This document shows, piece by piece, positions 34,841-45,600 of a stretch of DNA of 64,000 bases. Position 1 is the first letter of the stretch. Every line of letters begins with the position of its first letter. Below the pieces are notes generated by a model. That model worked only from the letters and a program-made list of their open reading frames with translations, was not told the origin of the DNA and did not search any database. The stretch is taken from NCBI GenBank assembly GCA_905178155.1, contig CAJINV010000003.1:10345489-10409488 (forward strand). The letters run 5' to 3'. The translations under genes were made by a program, and so were the position numbers. This DNA comes from Amoebophrya sp. A120. Its lineage: Eukaryota; Sar; Dinophyceae; Syndiniales; Amoebophryaceae.

Positions 34841-37249
34841 ATGGAGAAAAGTATACTGAGGTTTCCCGAAGCTGCGGCCTCCAATGCGAATGGTAAAAAC
34901 ATCACGTTGAGTTGTACTGCTCAGGACGTCTTCTACGCAACTAGAGATCAGGAACGTTTCCATGGATCAAAATTTACAGTTGATCCGCTGTCTTTCATAT
35001 GCACAGCAAAACCAGAAGTATTGTACTCGTAGTAATCGGAATATTTTTGCGTGACTTCGGTAATATAGCATGACAAATTCTGTATTCCACTTGCCATGCT
35101 GAGTGTATTTCTAAATGCAATTACTACCAGTGCGATAGGATGCTTTTGCGATCCATATTTCATGGCTCCGAGCGGCACCACCCCGTCGGCAACCCCAACA
35201 GGTGGTTCAAACACAACGCCGAAAGCCGCAGACGCATTTGCCGCAATCCCAGCAAGCGCAACACCAGTTGCAGGGGCTGAAGATCCATTCGTACTTCTAC
35301 TTGATATTCAGTCCTCTTGTTTACTTGTTGTGTGACTATATGTATATTCATTTTGCATTGAGGATTCTGAAAAGCAGGGGCGCACGACGATTTGGCGCCC
35401 GCGTGGTGCAACAATCGCGAAGGGCGGTTTCGATAGTAGCAATAAGACAGAAAGACAAAGAAAAGGGAAACCAAATAAGAATAAACACTAGGCGGCTGCG
35501 GATCCGGGGAAAACAGCACTGAAAGAGTGGGAGGCTGACCAAGACGCGAAAAACCAAAAGAAGGCACAGCAGGAATTGGAGACAAAAAAGAAAAGACGGG
35601 AGGAGGCAAAAGCAGACCTGGCCAAGTGGTACGCAGATAGGAAGACCGCCTTAGAGGTATCATATTTTTATTCTATTTGTATGCGAATGCGTGTGCTTGT
35701 CGCGTGAGTCTGAGTGTTGCTCGTTGGTTGCATGCAGTGAGGTGGTCACGAAAGCGCTTCCAATCTGGTGGCTCTCTGGCAAGAACATGGCGCCAGCAAA
35801 AAGCCCGTTTTTTTTTTTGAAGCGACCGAAAGTGTTTTTTTGCGAATAAGTCAGGAACAGGACCCTTAGATCCATTTGATTACTCTATCGGGGTCCTCTG
35901 CATCGAGTCGTCCGAAGAGTAGGGTACGGCTTTTCGCTTCCGCTTGACAAAAAGATGCACGGGAGCCGACAAGAAGAAAAGTGCGGCCCCTCATCTGAGG
36001 CGCATACTGCGGCCGTAGATTCGTGCAGTCTTAGGCGCTCACGAAGGGACACCAAAAGAGCGTGAGTGTCATTTTTGTCTGCATAGGAAAGGAAAGGTCA
36101 GATGAAACGTTGCCGCAAACGTCAACCGGTTGCCATGCAGGGAGCAAGCAAAGCCGAAAGATTCAAAAGCTGGCGTTTTTTATTGACAAAAATATGAAAA
36201 AGAAAAACAAAAAGGCAAAAGCCAGCTAAGCCTGATGAAAGTCTATCCGCATGCTATGCGGCTGATGGCGACGCCCACTGATCCACCCCTGGTAGCGGAG
36301 GCCCAGGCGGAGTCATCGTGGGAGGGTGTGTAACTAGCACTACTAAGTTTTTCGTCGAACAGGCTGAAGTTGCTCACGATCTTCATCAGCCGCGACACCC
36401 TCGCGGATTCAATTAGGCGCGAGGTTGTGGCGCCACAGAGCGCAGGAAAGTTGTGCGCTGTTTTTGCGAAGCAAGCGCGAGTCCAAGTTTAGCGCAAGAA
36501 AAAAGCACCGAGCCCACCACCTCTACCTCCGTTTCGGCGACTCTTATGAGGGAAGTCGAAGTTCTCTGTAGTAGTCTCGCTCCTTTCGCAGAACTTAGGA
36601 CCTCCGCAAATTTATATTTTCTTCCGTAAACGTATGGGTATGTCATGGCCGCAAGAATTGCAATGGCTCATGATGTGGCTGCTGATAGTCATGTGCCGCT
36701 AAGACTTCCAGCTCTTTATATATTTGATCTAGCTGCTAGAATTGTAGTTTTCATTTTGAGACAAGAATCAGCAATGTAGTACGAAACAGGATTAATCGAC
36801 AACGATACCCGATATTCTTTTCTGTCTTCTTCTAAAAGTGCAGCGATCTCGAAAATTACAGAAAAAGAAAGCCGCGAACCGACACGAGGAAAAGGAGTGG
36901 CTTGCAATCCAGAACGCAAGCGGCGCGGGCAAAAATCCGTGGGAGCGTGTTCTTAGCATGATCAGCGACAATGCAGCGGCGACCAAAGCGGGTAGGTTAT
37001 TTAACAAGATTTGATAAATATGAAGCGCACTATATATAGAAATAGAATTATAAATGTATTTTTTTTTTTCCTGCGCCTGCGGGATGAAACTACACACAGA
37101 AAAATGCCTCCCGGAGAGGATTTTTGCCACAATAAAGCCATGATATTAAAAACATTAACATCGCAGACTCCGCTGTGCCGCCATTACAAGACACCTCACG
37201 ATTCAAGCAGGTGCTGATTCAATTGAAATCGAATCCCGTACCGAACTAA
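34841..37249 (+). CDS. Clathrin light chain
   Basis: Clathrin light chain binds the hub of the heavy chain on coated vesicles and regulates cage assembly. Exons: 34841-34997, 35163-35290, 35492-35656, 36862-36991, 37167-37249 (TAA), giving 220 residues with all phases consistent. The middle has ALKEWEADQDAKNQKKAQQE and AKADLAKWYADRKTALE, the heavy-chain-binding helix, followed by KKKAANRHEEKEW. The end has NPWERVLSMI and DTSRFKQVLIQLK, the hallmark C-terminus. The N-terminal part is Ala/Thr/Pro-rich with AEDPFAADPGK. The first intron is a 160-bp repeat element; the other three are GT-AG. The start is uncertain because the frame is open upstream of 34841 to about 34634 and may overlap the end of the previous gene. 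Confidence 0.92.
34998..35157 (+). mobile_element. Introner, family A (clathrin light chain intron 1)
   Basis: The 160-bp element begins TATGCACAGCAAAACCAGAA and ends GGATGCTTTTGCGATCCATA. The arms pair over about 38 bases (left TATTGTACTCGTAGTAAT, right ATTACTACCAGTGCGATA). The 5-bp flank TTTCA is identical on both sides (34993-34997, 35158-35162). Excision reads DPLSF-MAPSG in frame. No boundary within the repeat gives GT or AG. An inner pair AGCATGACAAA / TTGCCATGCT can also fold. Confidence 0.92.
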
Positions 37250-38494
37250 GTCAGTGGACAATCCGGGTCCGGGGCACATGTTTGCATCGGAAAAAAAAAG
37301 CAGATTTTTATTTTTTTTCGATGCGGTTCTGAACAGTATCGGAGAACGTACAGTAAAAAACGACGGCGCTTTGTAATGCTGGACGTGATTGTAAAAAAAG
37401 TAAAAATAACAGCAAGCCCCGACCTTGGAATAAATACCTTTGATGTAGTAGTTTGTTAGGTTGCAGTTGCACCTTTTTACCTATTTTTTTAAACGCCTAA
37501 CTTCTCAAATTTTGTTGAAATGCATTTTGGCAGACCTGGCTCGCACAAAATCATAATCAAGGGAGAAGTATCATCATCACGATCGAGCCACAGATGATAA
37601 ACAGGACCGCTGTGCTGCTGGTGCTTGGCGGAATTTTTTTTGGAATTGATAGCGACATGGGAATCATATACTATAAAGCCAAGCGACGCAGAAGTCGCAG
37701 CATCACGAGGATGGAGGTAAAAGAGTTAGTTTGAGGGCATTTCGGAGACCATACTATTACTAATCCTCTTTAAAAAAGGAGACATGGAGAGCCCTACGCT
37801 TGATGGTCAACAAGCCTCGTTGCAATGAAGATAAACGCGCGGCCGATGTTCTTCGATGAACTTCGTCCTCTGCTAAGGGATTGCGCAGTTGATCATCTTC
37901 AATAGCTTAGCATTAGCATGGCTCATATTAGGGGAAGGGGGCATGGCTCAGGTATGATCGCCATCAGTGACGGAGGGTCGATTGGTTCTCTTCACTTGCC
38001 AGGTTGTTGAGTGGGAGAAGAATGTGAATGGGCGAATAATTTCCATTTCATTGAGAGCTTCGTGACCTTTCGCAGCATAGCAAAGTAGACAGGAGTCCCA
38101 ACCTACTGAGAAGCAGTGTGGTCTTGTCCTCAGCCTCACATTGCTGCAGTGATTCTATCTCCGAGGTACTGATTTAGACTTTGTATGCATTGATCGGCAT
38201 CGGTCTGATAGAAAAAGAAAAAATAAAGCTGTTGTCGGATCATGCAGCCTTTTGCCAGGAAGTAGTATTTTTGTTGCGTGGATAATTGATGATCCTCGAT
38301 TGGCGATACAAGATATACAAAATGCGTGTTCTAGTGGAGGACGCCAGCCACGCATAATTCCTCTGCGTTGCGGTCACCTCGAAAAGCATTTGGAGGATTA
38401 CCGCGCGCTTGTTCGCTGGCGTTTCTCAGCTTTATCCTCCTGAACAAGCAGAAGTACTACACGAGGTCGGCACTCTGGCTGGTGAGTTAGAAAC
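37250..38494. other. Intergenic, no gene recognised
   Basis: The clathrin gene ends at 37249. The following 1.2 kb is AT-rich with no ORF of interest. The segment 38300-38490 may contain an upstream exon of the next gene (a GTGAGT donor lies at about 38481), but I cannot support a reading frame for it. Confidence 0.4.
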
Positions 38495-39190
38495 ATGGAG
38501 ACTTCGGGGGCAGGTGCAACGAGGAACCCGGCCTGGCCGCAAAAGGCATCCCACAGTCTGCGTCCGGCCTCAGCACCCTTGCGACGTGGGGTTCGTCGGA
38601 GCCGCGACGTGAGAAACTTGGCGGAGCCGGAAAGCGCGGGGACTTCGGTTGCAGGAGGGGATGACGAAATTGGGAACAACAGCTCGACAAAACCTCCGAA
38701 AATCTGGAAAGGAATGCGGTCCGCGGCACCCGACCACCAGCCTTGGAAGGAGAGTGTAGCGAAGATTCCGGGAAGCGAATACTACAATCGTAACGCCTAC
38801 GAGGTATCGTCTATGGAACAGTTGAAATTCGACCAGCAGTTGTACCGGTCCTACAGTCGAGCAGACAATCCGCTGCAACGCAGCTATGCCAGCGGGACCC
38901 ACCCGAATGTCACCCTGCGCGGTGTGCCGCTGCCCGGAAGCAGCTCCGGCGGCTATGCAGCACCAGATGAGGAACAGACGGGGGGACCGCGGGGATCCGG
39001 CAACAGCAACATGGCGTCAAGATTGGAGCGCACTGCAGCCGGTGAGTTCCGTCGCCCGCAAACCGGTGGTCTTCACCTCCGGACTTTTGACGGACACGAG
39101 AGGACTCTCACTGTAGGTTTAACGGTGAAAAAGGACCCCGACTCGACGTTTGGAGAGGCATATGGGGATAACACCGGCAGTATCAAATGA
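38495..39190 (+). CDS. Unrecognised 231-aa protein
   Basis: A single open frame from an ATG at 38495 to a TGA at 39188-39190. It is basic and Ser/Pro-rich at the N-terminus (PAWPQKASHSLRPASAPLRR). It then has a compact aromatic and polar region (KIPGSEYYNRNAYEVSSMEQ, LYRSYSRADNPLQRSY) and a C-terminal part with RRPQTGGLHLRTFDGHER. There are no membrane segments or coiled coils. The absence of stops, the balanced composition and the flanking AT-rich DNA argue that it is real. I do not recognise a family; an upstream exon cannot be excluded. Confidence 0.6.
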   Translation: METSGAGATRNPAWPQKASHSLRPASAPLRRGVRRSRDVRNLAEPESAGTSVAGGDDEIGNNSSTKPPKIWKGMRSAAPDHQPWKESVAKIPGSEYYNRNAYEVSSMEQLKFDQQLYRSYSRADNPLQRSYASGTHPNVTLRGVPLPGSSSGGYAAPDEEQTGGPRGSGNSNMASRLERTAAGEFRRPQTGGLHLRTFDGHERTLTVGLTVKKDPDSTFGEAYGDNTGSIK

Positions 39191-39448
39191 ATCTGAAATA
39201 AATGCGTTTTTCTTCATTGGGTTCGGAACAAGCGTGTGCCGCTTGGTTGTCATGCACCTTTTGAAGGACGCACGGACAGGATACCGGTGATGGTCTGCAA
39301 TGCACGTTGAAGAAGCTCCTGTGGCACCTTTTGGCGCCGCTCATGCAATACTGTTACGGATTTTTTTTTTTTGCGATCGACATCGATATTCGAGAACGAG
39401 AGCTGGCATAGATAGGGCTCTTCAGAGAGTTTATTATTGCAGTTTGCA

Positions 39449-41672
39449 ATGCTCCGACTCCGAGAGACGCTGACGCAGACACATTTGCAATTTACATGCA
39501 GCTTCGGGACAGCAGCGATGCGCGCGAGTGGCAGGATGAGACTCGGCCGCGGGCAGCAAGGTTTAACTGCGGACCCCGTGGCAGCGAACGATGAGGCTGC
39601 AGCTGGTCTTCATGAAGTAGAAGGAACGTCCTCTGGGGCTCTCGAATTGCAGCTGTATAGTCAGTATGCATTGCCAAAGTATCGCATTACAGTTGTAGCC
39701 TAAATTCTCGCAAAGCAACTTCAAGTATTTTATTTCATCAAAAGGAAAAGTAAAAGGAAACAAAAGGAAAAAACAATTTGTAATCGTAATGCTGATTCAT
39801 TGTGATTGGGATTAGCCATAATTGGCATTGCGGCCATTGGAGGCTCCAGGTAGTTAGATCTGCAAGTGCATTGCTAATGCATGAATGCGGTAAAATAAAG
39901 CATCAGGACGAGCGCGATATTTTTCAGAGGATAGCTCGCAGAAAGCAGCGCAATACCTGGGCACGACGGGCTTTGAGAGGTTACCCAATGGAGATGCATC
40001 AAACGAAAAGGTCGTGGTCAAGCTACCGCTAGGTTGGACGAAGCACCGTAGCACTCCTGAAGATGGAGGAGTTGCTGGCGATGCAAAACGTAGTAAAGCG
40101 TTTTACTATAATCGCTTCACAGGTGAGTCGCGCTGGGAGCGCCCTACTGCAGTTGACGTGTCCGATATGATGTACACGGAGCCGGCAACGAAACGCAAAC
40201 AGGAGCTGAATGAGCAAAATACAAAAGAACAGGCACAGCAGATTGCTGCTATCGAGCAGAATGTTGTGGAGGGAGACGGGCTTCACGATGTCGACGAAAA
40301 TCTTCCCGATATTGTGCTCTTTTTTATCATCATCTACCGCTACTTGCGAATGAATTACCGAAGGTTGCAGAAGCAGCTAAAGAAGGCCTTCGAAAAGCAG
40401 GTGGATGAGGAGGTAATGGCAATATTGATGCGAGAAAATGAAGCGTTTGCACTAACCCATATGGGCGTAGGCGTAGACCTTGTCGAGTACGTGGAGCCCT
40501 TGGAAACCAGAAAGATTCCTCAGAGTGCAACCGTCCACCCCTTTCTGTCGGAAGCGGAAGCGAAAACGTTGCTGCTGCGCATGCCAGCCCTTGGAGATGG
40601 TTTTGAACACTTCAAGACGTGGACGATGGAGGTTGGTAGACGTACTCGAGAGATCGTATGGGACTTTGGAATTAATGCGTTACGCTGGTCGCTCTCGCTG
40701 CTTTTGCATGATTTCTTCTCATGCAGAATCGCTATCGCCATATTGAAATAAGAAATTTTTCGTTCCAGATCTGTAACGCAAGACGCGCACGCTTCTCCCT
40801 TTCATTTTTGCTATTCCTGCGTCACAAAGAAAGTGAAATTCATGCTCATGCAGCAGCGAGTAGTATAACGCTTGAGAACGGCATAGAACGGCCGGGATGC
40901 TTGGATCCGTAGCTTGTGGGAACGATTAAACTATCAGGTACGTCGAGCGCATTTGTTGAGCAAGCCTTTTTATTTCGTCGATAACTTCTTGTATACTGCA
41001 CTTGCATGATCAATTTATTGCCAACAGCAGCACCACATCCGCACTATTATTTCGCTCATTGCAGTTTTGGACAAAATACAAGTCTGCGAAAGTCGCACGA
41101 TCAACCTACCAAATAATAGGCTCGCGGCCAGCCAAATGCTTCTTCTGTTCACTCTTGTTCCTCTTCCTTCAGCACTTTTTTTTCCACTATGTATGTACCT
41201 GAATCCACTTGCATAATATCAGGCTGAAGACGAGGAGAGAGGGAAAGTACCGGCAAAATCGTACTCCCTTGCGAGCCTTCAGGAGGAGCATGGTGGGCTG
41301 GAACACTGTGTGCTAATGGAGCGCGAGCTTCGGGAATATCCACAAAAAAACAACCATCCCCACCCATTTTTTACATGGCAAGTAGTGAAACTTACGCACA
41401 TTTTGCGTGACAAATTGGATGGGGATGATTCTTTTTTTGTGAATAGGGAACGCGTACTGGAGATCTGTAGTGAAAAAGCCAGCACCTACGAGAAGCTCGC
41501 CCTCAAGCAGCGCACTGGGACCGCCCAAGACATGGCGCGACTAAAGGAGGCACAGAGCACATTACATCGCGAGCAGCAGGATTTAGCCAAACTCCGAAAG
41601 CAAAAAGAGGAGGTTTCTCGTGTATTGAAGCGAGTGGACAACAGCTACGATACCAGAAAACTTGACAGATAG
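39449..41672 (+). CDS. WW-domain coiled-coil protein
   Basis: Five exons give 437 residues with consistent phases: 39449-39664, 39942-40656, 40891-40937, 41223-41336, 41451-41672 (TAG). A WW domain lies at about residues 100-140 (LPLGW, then KAFYYNRFTGESRWERP), with a Gly/Lys-rich insertion in its first loop. WW domains bind proline-rich peptides. The C-terminus is strongly helical (KASTYEKLALKQ, LHREQQDLAKLRKQKEEVSR), a likely coiled coil. Introns 1, 2 and 4 are repeat elements; intron 3 is canonical (GTACGT...TATCAG). The 47-nt third exon encodes RDAWIRSLWERLNYQ. An in-frame 57-nt stretch at 40314-40370 (GTGCTC...TTGCAG) is oddly hydrophobic and could be a very short additional intron. The family is not recognised beyond the WW domain. 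Confidence 0.75.
39665..39941 (+). mobile_element. Introner, degenerate family A (WW gene intron 1)
   Basis: The left end TATGCATTGCCAAAGTATCG and the right end GCGCGATATTTTTCAGAGGA are family A termini. The flanking direct repeat is not clean: ATAG occurs on both sides (39657 and 39931), as does CAG. Several junctions keep the frame. The boundaries are therefore good to about 10 bases. Confidence 0.6.
40657..40885 (+). mobile_element. Introner, family C (WW gene intron 2)
   Basis: It starts TATGGGACTTTGG and ends TTGAGAACGGCATA. Inner arms pair GCGTTACGCTGG with its counterpart near 40860 and CTCGCTGCTTTTGCATGA with the TCATGCAGCAGCGAG near 40840. The flanks are GATCG and GAACG (four of five). 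Excision creates the codon GGC and enters a 47-nt exon that ends at a consensus GTACGT donor. Confidence 0.75.
41337..41445 (+). mobile_element. 109-bp family B introner (WW gene intron 4)
   Basis: It starts TATCCACAAAAAAACAACC and ends TCTTTTTTTGTGAATA. The arms pair CCATCCCCACCCATT with the AATTGGATGGGGATG stretch. GGGAA flanks both sides (41332-41336, 41446-41450). Excision joins ELRE to RVLEICSEK in frame and continues the helix. Element plus one flank is 114 bp and contains no stop in the gene's frame, so retention would add 38 residues. Confidence 0.9.
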
Positions 41673-42622
41673 CAGCTCCACTCGCACACAATGCAAGAAC
41701 GCGAGAGCAAGTGTCTCCAGATAACCCTCATTAAATGCTACGCTGTGGCGAGACCTTCTTCATGCTCATCTCGACGCGTTAAACTCCCAGACCATAGAAG
41801 TTTGTTTCGGGAGGTTGTTTATTCACTTTCGCAAACCACGACGAACAGTAGCGTAGGAGGACCGGCACAGGCTTAGGCTTACTAAATAGACTAAGACATC
41901 AGGCACTTGGAGAAGATCTGACTGGGTCGGATTTACCACCGAACGCGAAACCCAACGAACCGAGGATGAACAGAAGGGAGAGTCGTGGCGTTTTTTGCTA
42001 GGCGACGCGAGGACGAAGGAAGAGGAAGAGCTAACCTTCCTGGTCAGAGTCGTGCTCGTGGTTATCTGAAATTTTGTACGAAGAAACAAGAAACGCAAGA
42101 TGAACCGATGAGATGTGCTGACTGACACTCTTGAGCATCGAGGTCGGCCAGCGTCTGTTCGCAGCCTGGTGCTGTTCTTTTAGGAATAGCCCTCTCGTCC
42201 TGCAGATGTGAGAAGAGAGCGCTATTAGAACTTACCTCCTGGGGCCTTTTTTTTTCGGACTTCGTGCAACTGGGTTTAAAACTTGAAGCCACCGCACCGG
42301 GACGATTGGCCTCTACAGCTTTGTCAATATTTCATTTGGCAAGTTGGATGCGCGTGCAAGAAAAAAGCTTTGGTTATGTTGAGGCTTGGGCACGTACGTA
42401 CCCCCACCCCTATTCGTTGCCCTTGTTGGTGCTCTAGGGAGAGAGCGAAGACCGAAACCAATGATGCGTAATTATATGTCTGGTCAGGTCAGACCCAGGC
42501 TGTGTTTGCTTTGTAAGATGTTGATTCGCGTTTGTGCTGTGACGACGTTGACGCCTAGGGAAGGGCTCAGGTCAGGAAAGCGATCTAGGAAGTATTCGAC
42601 TCGTTTTTGTATGTGTTGAAAT
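41673..42622. other. Intergenic, no gene recognised
   Basis: The 950 bases between the WW gene and the kinesin start have no ORF with recognisable content. A T-rich stretch lies near 42245-42255. It presumably contains the kinesin promoter and 5' UTR. Confidence 0.5.
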
Positions 42623-45600
42623 ATGAACAACCGACTGGAGAACGTGAAGGTGTTTTGCCGGGTGCGGCCGCGACTTCAGCACGAATTGGATTGGGCGCCT
42701 TCCGACGGCACTGCCGCGGCGCTGGATTCGAATAGAAGCTCGCAGAAACGGACTTCTGTTTCGGCACAGGTACAAATACAATCAGATAACTGGTTTCAAA
42801 TCACCAATAACAACACCACGGTCGAGGTACCGCACACAGCGCGGCTTGCTGCGGAGCCCGCGACATGGTGGGATCCGGCCCATGGCGCGAACAGAGACCA
42901 ACTCCCGAGCGATGTGAGCAACTCGAACACACCCGCAGGTGTAACGACGACGACGAGCAGTGTTCTGGCTTCTAGCAATTCGATTGCTCCTTCGTCCTCG
43001 GCGACGTCCAACAAGTATGCCTTTCGGTATAATGGAGTCCTTATGCCACAGAAAAAGATAGGCTCAGGGAGGGGCAGGGCATATTTGTAAATGCAGAAAT
43101 AAATAAAGTAAACAGCATTCTAGCTACACGATCGATCGCCTATGACGTATTTCAATTCCTATTTGTCTTGCTTTCTTGATTGCGCATCCTCGCCTACAGC
43201 CAGTGAGTGTCCGCTGCCTGGCCGGCAGCGAAGCCATGCGCGACAAAGCTAACAGCCGGCACACAGACTTACGGGCAGAAGGCTCCTGCTCTCAGAAAGA
43301 GCTGAGCCTGAGGAAAAGCGAAGGACGAAAGAGAAAAGAGAGAACAGGACTACAACATAGATTACGCAGAGAGCACTCGCGCCAGACTGGGATGAGTTTT
43401 TTGCGCGCTACCTTCAGAGCGACCTGGCCAGCCGCGTCTAAATCGATAGGCACTCGAGCGCAATGCTTTGCAATAAGTGAGTCGCGCCGTCTCCGGGGGG
43501 CCGCCCCTGGTCTCACTGTAGAAAACTAAGCAGGAAAAGGATCCCACCACGCGCCGCATTCAGAGGGTTGGAAGGCGCTTCGTCTTGGTCAGCTCGCCAG
43601 GACGTAGCGCCCATCCTGTGGAGCTTCGTTCAACGCGAAGAGGTTCGGGAGCATTTCTTGGCGAGAGCCTTTCGGTGGTCTCGTTAAGGCTCGAGGCTCC
43701 TCGAGGGGGCTGCTGCGCAGTCAGTAGGGGTCAGAGGTCAAAGCGTAAGTACTGTGAGCCGTTTTTGTGATAGATTTGTCGGCTCTTGACCTCTAGGCCA
43801 AAGAATAGAGCTACCAAGTCCCGCCTCCTGCTGTACGTGTGCTGGTAGTTGCGCCTGGTTCGTAGGAACCTCCGAAACAAGCCCGCCCCAGAATGAAGCG
43901 CGGCCCAGCAATAACAACAACAAGAAACGGGGTATCAGGGCAGGCTGTTCCTGGCGCGCGTCGAAGGAGGGAGTAGTGTCGAGCCCAGCGCGAGATCATC
44001 ACTATCACTGTGGTCATTCTGCGTTATCCTGCCTGCTTTCTTCCCCTCGATACTCCTGGGTCCTGAGGCGGGTCAGGACGACGTGTGGTCCATGCTGAAC
44101 ATGGATCACATCCTGTCCCAGCTCCTGGAGGGGTACCACGGTACTATTATCGCCTACGGCCAAACGGGATCCGGCAAGACCCACTCCATCGAGGGCGTAC
44201 AGTACAGCGACGCCGGCCAAGAACGAGTGGAGCCGGTTTTCCTGGAGCACACGCCCAAGGAAAATTATGGTCTCATCCCACGAATCGCGCACGCCATCTT
44301 TGCAAAAATCACAGATGCAGGCCATGAAAATACGCTGCAGCGCCGGCCCAATCATGAAATGAAAAACAAGAAGCCGGAAATGAAGAGCGAAGTGGACGCA
44401 GAAGGAGATGAAGCAGCACTGCTTGCCTGTGAAGAGGAAGACGGCGAAACTGGTACTAGCAGTGACGATGCAGGACCGCTGGACGCAGGGACAGACGCTG
44501 AGAAGCTTGGGAGAGACGCAAAAGTTAATAGCTCGTGCATATTATGTCGGCCTCCGCTATGGGTGTGTAAGGTTTGAAATAATTGACAAATAAGAATAAG
44601 TTGCTTTATAGCGAATGCATAAGATAAAGATTATCGACGCCAGTCGACGGCGTCGGAGTCCCAGTTTCTAGTTGGTGCCTGAAAAAATTTTTCAGCGCCG
44701 AAATCCAGTTTATCGCGTTGTTTGGGCAGGGACGACCTCTTTCGTGACAAAACATATATAAATCCAGTTACGATAGGGCTTCTAAAGTAGCACGACGACG
44801 TCGTGCTACTTTAGAAGCCCTATCTCCAAGCAACCGCAAACAGGCTACTTGCAATGATCTTCTTCACTTACCTGCTCTCTAATGCTTGCAGGCACTCTGC
44901 GCCTTATATTTTTCGGATTAGAACATGGGGCTGCGTTCCCGGTTTCGGTCGGTTTAGCTTCACGAGTTATAAATATATTACATCTACTAAGAACTTTGTC
45001 CTTGTCGATTATTTCAAGCCTGACGCTTCCATAGCAGCTAGAACGCGCTCAATTTGAACAATACGGAGCCCGCTTATGCCTGTGCAAGTGCATGATAGAG
45101 TGCACAGGCGTGTTGATCCTCTGCGCGCTGCAGCTTGGCGTGACAGGTTTTGATGTACGGATTTCTTCGATGCTTTTTGACCTTCTCCTTCGGTATTTTC
45201 ATAGATATATCCGTGGGTCCGTGTAATCCCAGACCGCCATCCGAAAGAGCAAGAGAGACGCGAGTCATTCGCTTTGTCCATCGCAGACTGTTCGAGGCGG
45301 AGTGATTGTATTATCCGAGGCTTTCATAATGCAAGACCGACGAGCAGCCTGGTGAGCCTGACGCTAGCAGCAACGTGGAGCGGAATTTTGAGGTTCGATG
45401 CAGCTTTTTGCAGATTTACAACGAGAAAATCTATGACCTGTTGAGTTCAGAAGTCGCGGAAACCTACATCGGTTGCGATGACGACCGTGGAGGTCCTCGT
45501 AGAAAGAGAAGAACATGCGCCGAAGCCGATGATGAAGCCAACGAGCACGAGGAACAAGATGAAGAGAGAGCACATCTTTCAGATGCGGGCTCTGTATACG

